From: Mitosporidium daphniae | Lineage: Eukaryota; Microsporidia | Length of the DNA: 43,940 nucleotides | Reading direction: 5' to 3' | NCBI RefSeq assembly: GCF_000760515.2 | Contig: NW_013546467.1 | Span: 1-43,940 of the forward strand | In this document: positions 39,554 through 43,940 of the stretch, in pieces | Numbering within the stretch: position 1 is the stretch's first letter | How the letters are laid out: each line of letters begins with the position of its first letter | Translations under genes and position numbers: made by a program | Notes under the pieces: generated by a model | Database searches by the model: none | What the model was told of the DNA's origin: nothing | What the model saw: only the letters and a program-made list of their open reading frames with translations

Positions 39554-39665
39554 TTAAACGCACACCGTCATCTCCTGCTATTCAGACGACCCGTCCCAAG
39601 TTGAATGAAATGTCGTTATATTTTCGTTAATTGCAGAAGGGTGATAAAATAGTTTAATTTTAAAT

Positions 39666-41518
39666 TTACATGTCCCGTCGGAGTGCCACAATTCGACCGC
39701 CGCGTCCCAAGCGGTAGGCTAGCGGACGACTGGGATTTCCTCCATTGCTTTTCAAGGTGGAGCCGAGGGCCATCTCGAACCGTTCCCGTGCGGGTAGGGC
39801 CTCTTTTTGAAGATTCTGAAAAAGCATATGTTCTTCTTTGTGATATGAATTCAACTCCTCCTCAAACTCTTTAAGCCTCGAGGAAATGTCATTACATATC
39901 TTTACGGGATTCGCGATTGACTTCCATGGTGATATATTTTCAAAAGGAAGAGAACATTGCACCCCTGAATCGTTAGCATTCGCCATGTTCATGAAAAAGG
40001 CAACTTTGGCATATGAATGCGAAGAGATATCCATAAACATTGCTGGTGGTCCTTCTAAATCGGCTCTTGTGAGAATATTGGCATAAGACACGCTTGTACG
40101 CGGCACCTTCTAAAATTTAGATCGGAAATATGTATTACCGCTCGTCCATGAGAGCTTATCAAAGAGCCCTGTCCATGATGATGGCCAATATGCCGATGAT
40201 TCGATGATTCTGAAGCTGAGATCTGAATAGGCGGTACGTGGATTCCATACTTTGACTTGAGACTTTCTAGCGTGAACGTATTTCCAAAAACTAGCGTTCC
40301 CTCAAGAAGCAAACTTTTTTTCAACTGATCACGTTGCAGGGATATCCGCAAAAGAAGAAGAAGGTCCTCAAATTGCTCCTGTAAACGCGAAAGCTTTGTT
40401 AAAGCTTCCAAATCGGCGCGTCTCGTTTTCCGAGGCTGCCTGATTTCTCGCCTACGAAAGCAGACGTATGGATCAATATTGCTATTGGCGGATCCTGACG
40501 AGGACGAGTTGCCTATTTTTCCTTGTTGATCCTCAAGCTTCAACGTAGGCAGAAGCGGCACAACCAAGGACGGCGAAATAGCCGCCCTGGTCTTTTTCCA
40601 ATGTTCAAAAATGGCCGATTGGTAAGAAAGGGCAATTTTCAGCTCAGAAGGGTCCAGCCATCTGTCAATAAAGACAACAGCCTGTTTTGTTGTCAGAAAA
40701 TTGCTGTTGACGACCCCATCGTGACCAAAGACCAGAGCAATAGACTCGATCACCCACATCACCTTCTCAAAAGTGGAAATGTCAAGTCGAGGCGTTAATT
40801 TGGTAAGGAAAATAAGATCATCTCCGGTAGCCCAATATGGGACGTATGGAAGAGTTCTCCCTTTAATTGTTTCCCCTTCACATGGTAGCAGGGTCATGGG
40901 TGCCCTTGTGCCGTACCCAAAGCCGAGAAGATTATTCTGACAATAGAGTCCTGCTGGACCGTGGTTGCTGTAAAATGGGTTATGAAGGGCATCCAATATC
41001 CGTGGTTGTGGTGGCGTTTTCCACCGTTCATCCTTCTTGAAGGCTTCTCCGGTGGGTGGATATAATTGCTCATAGATCTCTCCAGATATAGAGTGGCCTA
41101 CATCTGTAGAATCTGGTACAGGTATTCGCGCCCCTTCACCGCCGCCCATTCGAGAAAATGTCGGTGCACTGGAAAGAATGGCCTTCAAATGGGCCTCATC
41201 CTCTTCCTCCTTTTCAACACCGGTCGACAGGAGAGGGACAGATCGCATTTGAAGAAGATGCTCCTCTGGCTCTGCCGATTCCAGCAATACCGTGATCTCC
41301 TTATTGAAGTCAATCTTGCGCGAACGAAAGGTTTTGCCCCCGCCAACTATGTGATGTTTACCCAGGTCTCCCCGCCTCATCATTGGTTGCGAGGTCGAAA
41401 GAAGTGAAGGTGTGTGAGGGCTAGTCGCATTTGCAACTGCAGAAGGTGGCGGAGAAGACTTGTCACTCCTACCAACGTTTTTGTGCGCGTCGTCTTGTAA
41501 ATATGATACACCTACCAT
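39666..41518 (-). CDS. EPL1: Enhancer of polycomb-like protein EPL1, 2 exons (607 aa)
   Basis: Scaffold of the NuA4/piccolo histone acetyltransferase, joining Esa1, Yng2 and Eaf6. Exons (minus): 41518-40139 and 40109-39666 with a 29-nt intron. The EPcA region is recognised by KTFRSRKIDFNKEITVL, STGVEKEEEDEAHL and IPVPDST. A central part shares YVPYW and DRWLDPSELKIALSYQ-type sequence, and DPYVCFRRREIRQPRKTRRA followed by LRISLQRDQLKKSLLLEG is diagnostic. Low-complexity Ser/Pro regions flank the N-terminus. An E2F-like site lies 35 nt upstream of the ATG. The C-terminal exon (SYANILTRADLEG) has no recognised motif. Confidence 0.92.
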
Positions 41519-41552
41519 CTACGCTTATCATTAGTAAATTTCAAAAATAAAA

Positions 41553-41563
41553 TTGGCGCGAAA
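41553..41563. promoter_or_regulatory. E2F/MBF-like palindrome TTGGCGCGAAA upstream of EPL1
   Basis: TTGGCGCGAAA matches the palindromic E2F site on both strands and lies 35 nt upstream of the EPL1 ATG. The rest of the 275-nt gap to TRM9 (41519-41793) shows no gene. Confidence 0.5.
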
Positions 41564-41793
41564 TCATCAGGATGCAACCCTAGAACCTTTCGGATCCAAA
41601 TGGGGAAATTTGACAAAGGGATCATAGAGACTATTTACCTTTTACTGATGATGTGAATATAATCCTTTTTATAAAAATCACCCACTGCAACAGGGAGGAA
41701 GATGCAAGCAGACTATCTTGATGGTGTAATGGGAATCTAATTCAGCAAGTGCGAATCCAAAGTGCACGTCAAATTTTAGTTTACAAATTAAAT

Positions 41794-42570
41794 TTATTTA
41801 AATTCAACTTTCTCAATAATGGCGAACCAATTTCCAGCATCGCGGCCTGTCAGCCGAATAACCAACGATGGGATGCACGCTATCAACTGTTCAAGCTCCC
41901 CCTCTTTAAATAGATGATAGTATCTACAATAAGCCGGTTTGCATACCTCTGATGCACAGCCCCCGTCGCTGTATTCCAGTTGATCATTGTTTCTGTTCCT
42001 TCGATGGTCACAAATTTCTATGATTAACATGATTGCAAGTACAGAGCTCTTGGTGGCATCTTGATTGTCAAAGGCCCAAACGAAAACTAGGGCCGTGCCT
42101 CCTGTTCGAAGAACACGAGAAATCTCGCTCAATGCCTCCAGTCGCCTTTCCCGAGATGCGAGATGGTGGATGGTGGCAATGGAGAGGGCAAAATCCTATC
42201 ATTTCATTACAAAGGTTAAAAACCATTGAACATTGTCTGAGAATTGTTGAAAGCATGCAGGCACAAACAAGATCGCCAGAAACGGTCCGGCTCCCTGCCT
42301 GCGCATGTCGCAACAGAGAAACGCATCGATCGGTGCCGATAGTAAATGAATTCTTGGTGACATAAATATTTTTCCCATTTCCGCAGCCCAAATCAATTCC
42401 GATAGACCCAAAAGGCAAGGATTGAAGATATTTCAGCACCTGTGGCCATTGCTAGGAATTCAAAATTGTCGTTCTACCTTGTACCTAGTAGCGGAAAAAT
42501 GTTCCGCAATCTGGTCGTAGACATCATGAACATGGACCTGCTCAAAGGCCAAGCATCCTGTGTGATCCAT
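41794..42570 (-). CDS. TRM9: tRNA wobble-uridine carboxymethyl methyltransferase TRM9, 5 exons (224 aa)
   Basis: SAM-dependent enzyme forming mcm5U/mcm5s2U at the tRNA wobble position, with Trm112. Exons (minus): 42570-42478, 42451-42224, 42195-42043, 42017-41947 and 41923-41794; introns 26, 28, 25 and 23 nt. The family opening is FEQVHVHDVYDQIAEHFSATRYK, then the SAM motif IDLGCGNGKN, SIATIHHLASRERRLEALSE, LRTGGTALVFVWA and RYYHLFKEGELEQL. The last two introns together are 3n and the unspliced frame stays open, so they are easily missed. Unspliced, the fourth exon would read as a hydrophobic VLAIMLII stretch odd for this cytosolic family. The start is fixed by ACAAAATTTC just before ATG 42570. 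Confidence 0.88.
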
Positions 42571-42634
42571 GAAATTTTGTAATAATGAAATTTTGCAATA
42601 ATAAAATTGTAAATTTAACCGAATTTCTAATTTG
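42571..42634. promoter_or_regulatory. 64-bp head-to-head promoter of TRM9 and SEC66
   Basis: The two ATGs are separated by 64 bp of AT-rich sequence with four AAATTT/AAATTG-type cores, facing both ways. Any promoter for both genes must fit within it or reach into the coding sequences. Confidence 0.6.
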
Positions 42635-43149
42635 ATGGCTTCAGTGCTTCCCATTTTCGTTGCTGTAGGTATGATGGCCGCGCTCATCTGGCTCTTGTTT
42701 GTCCGATCCAAAGGTAGGCTGGCTTTGCTTTCTTAAGGTGACAAAATCACGCCTTACTTTCCACCTAATGAGGCCCGTGAAAAATATATTCAACAATGCT
42801 CTCAAGAGGAAACGCCGGATTTGCGCTCTGCACTTATCCATAGAGCAATTGAAGCGATTCGCCGCACGCAAATAATCAACGAGGAGAAGCCTTCATTGGT
42901 CAATCTAAACCATGTTGGTGCCCTTTCCGAAGAATTTCTTTGCTCACTGCTTGAAGCCGAGCGGGAAACTAGCGCCGAATTATTTGATATACAATGCGAG
43001 GCAGAGCTCATCAAAGAGGGTATTGAATGAGCGAACAACTTTTTATAGGTTGGAGCAAATCCATTTTGCAAGAGTCGGCCGCACTCATCAAGCATGCCAT
43101 ATCTGCCGGCGCCCAGGCCAATAGCCAGCAAGTACGGAAGCGGGCGTAG
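42635..43149 (+). CDS. SEC66: SEC66 (Sec71) subunit of the Sec63 translocation complex, 3 exons (153 aa)
   Basis: Fungal-type partner of Sec63/Sec62 in post-translational protein import into the ER. Exons 42635-42713, 42738-43019 and 43049-43149, with introns of 24 and 29 nt. One N-terminal membrane anchor (LPIFVAVGMMAALIWLLFV) precedes the cytosolic domain, with PYFPPNEAREKYI, DLRSALIHRAIEAIRRTQ, HVGALSEEFLCSLLEAE and, across the second junction, KEGGWSKSILQESAALI. The C-terminus ends QQVRKRA. The length is shorter than yeast Sec66 (206 aa) because the tail is reduced. It fits with LHS1 and SPC2 in the same window. Confidence 0.88.
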
Positions 43150-43445
43150 CATGTAGCGCTTTAATTAAAGATCGCAGCTGTATGTATCTGATATCTATTA
43201 TTGCCGATATTTGTGTCGCATATTTATAACACATAACTAACTAAATTCCCCGGTGGCATATTCGCATGTGTTTATATACATGGTTCGCGTTCAATACACG
43301 GGCGTGCATGGTTTCGTTGAACTGGATATATCTCGTAACAATCAGGTGCATCCGTGATTCGAAATTTGATATTAATCTCCATGAACAATATTTTAAAATC
43401 GTTGTTTATTACAAAATTGTCATCAATCAGTTTCTTTCGTTGACT
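43150..43445. other. Intergenic, nothing recognised
   Basis: This 296-nt AT-rich gap between the convergent ends of SEC66 and the following gene contains no ORF or RNA that I can support. Confidence 0.5.
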
Positions 43446-43940
43446 TTAGTTTATCAATGTGGGAGGGGGGTCTTTCGATTTGCGCAAAGATCCTCCCCGT
43501 CGAAAGGCTTCAAGATGGGAATCGGTGTTAAAGTCCATTTCATCAGAATTATTGGAGCTAGACGTGTGTGTACAGGAATGCTTTTCGATTGCTTGAAGTA
43601 ATCTGTTCCTTAAATATTCCAGCTTCTGCTTTACTTCTGGGTTTCGCTTAGGCGTGACAACCGTCGCGCTAAATTTTGTCTCTTCTTTTAGTTTACATTT
43701 GGATAATTCATAAATTTTCATTATTTCCGACGAAGGCACCAACGAAGCAAATGCGGATAGTGAAACAGCCGTTGCATCCTCTGGCTTTATTTCTTCATTT
43801 AAGCTCTCTTCTGAGATTGATTTAGAATTTTCTTCTAAAATCGCTTTTTTATCTTGCTGCTCCTCAGAAATAATGAACATCACCTGAGTGGCCAGTTGAG
43901 ACAAATTGTTTCGACTGATTGGTGGAGGATTGGGTCTTCC
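43446..43940 (-). CDS. Unknown protein, 5' end beyond the window
   Basis: The minus-strand frame is open from the right edge (43940) to TAA/TGA-type termination at 43446, giving 164 residues. The sequence is hydrophilic with many Glu, Lys and Ser residues, a probable coiled or disordered segment (ISEEQQDKKAILEENSKS), and NPEVKQKLEYLRNRLLQAIE near its middle. There is no ATG near the edge, so the gene continues outside. No family is recognised. Confidence 0.6.
   Translation of the reverse strand, partial: GRPNPPPISRNNLSQLATQVMFIISEEQQDKKAILEENSKSISEESLNEEIKPEDATAVSLSAFASLVPSSEIMKIYELSKCKLKEETKFSATVVTPKRNPEVKQKLEYLRNRLLQAIEKHSCTHTSSSNNSDEMDFNTDSHLEAFRRGGSLRKSKDPPPTLIN

Overview
The window looks like nuclear DNA from a compact, intron-bearing, fungal-grade eukaryote. 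Its closest match in style is an early-diverging Microsporidia/Rozellomycota genome such as Mitosporidium; that assignment is inference. Supporting signs are fungal-type genes (ATG15, SEC66, EPL1, SRC1, LHS1), very small intergenic gaps, AAATTT-type signals next to start codons, and introns mostly 22-35 nt long. A mitochondrial Phe-tRNA synthetase and an intact Argonaute argue against a derived microsporidian such as Encephalitozoon. No mobile element, tRNA, rRNA or CRISPR array was seen.

Layout. 1-2.5 kb: the 3' end of an unknown gene, a small basic protein, histone H2B and a Nudix hydrolase. 2.6-7.6 kb: a Cus2-like RRM protein, the ER chaperone LHS1 (4 exons) and the autophagic lipase ATG15. 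7.6-8.7 kb: about 1 kb without a convincing gene. 8.7-12 kb: an R-SNARE, IMP4 and mitochondrial PheRS. 12.2-19.1 kb: a P4-ATPase, the U2 snRNA gene and the DNA primase large subunit PRI2 (6 exons). 19.2-26.2 kb: a DUF1761 membrane protein, eIF4G and CDC48 (7 exons). 26.3-31.2 kb: a CCAAT-rich repeat, a small coiled-coil protein, a LEA2-like membrane protein, a TMEM198-like protein and SRC1/HEH (3 exons). 31.2-37 kb: an orphan cell-cycle-type promoter element, UTP4 and Argonaute (3 exons). 37-43.9 kb: a secreted Cys/Thr-rich protein, signal peptidase subunit SPC2 (4 exons), a candidate six-exon gene, EPL1, TRM9 (5 exons), SEC66 (3 exons) and the 5'-truncated end of an unknown gene.

Functional themes: ER import and processing (LHS1, SPC2, SEC66, CDC48), ribosome and translation (IMP4, UTP4, eIF4G, mtPheRS, TRM9), splicing (U2 snRNA, Cus2-like), chromatin and nuclear envelope (H2B, EPL1, SRC1), DNA replication (PRI2), membrane traffic (R-SNARE, P4-ATPase, ATG15) and RNA silencing (Argonaute). 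I resolved 35 introns in 13 genes by requiring GT...AG ends, frame continuity and agreement with protein-family sequence. 29 of them are 35 nt or shorter. The 23-27 nt introns in TRM9 and PRI2 leave the unspliced frame open, so simple ORF calling misses them.
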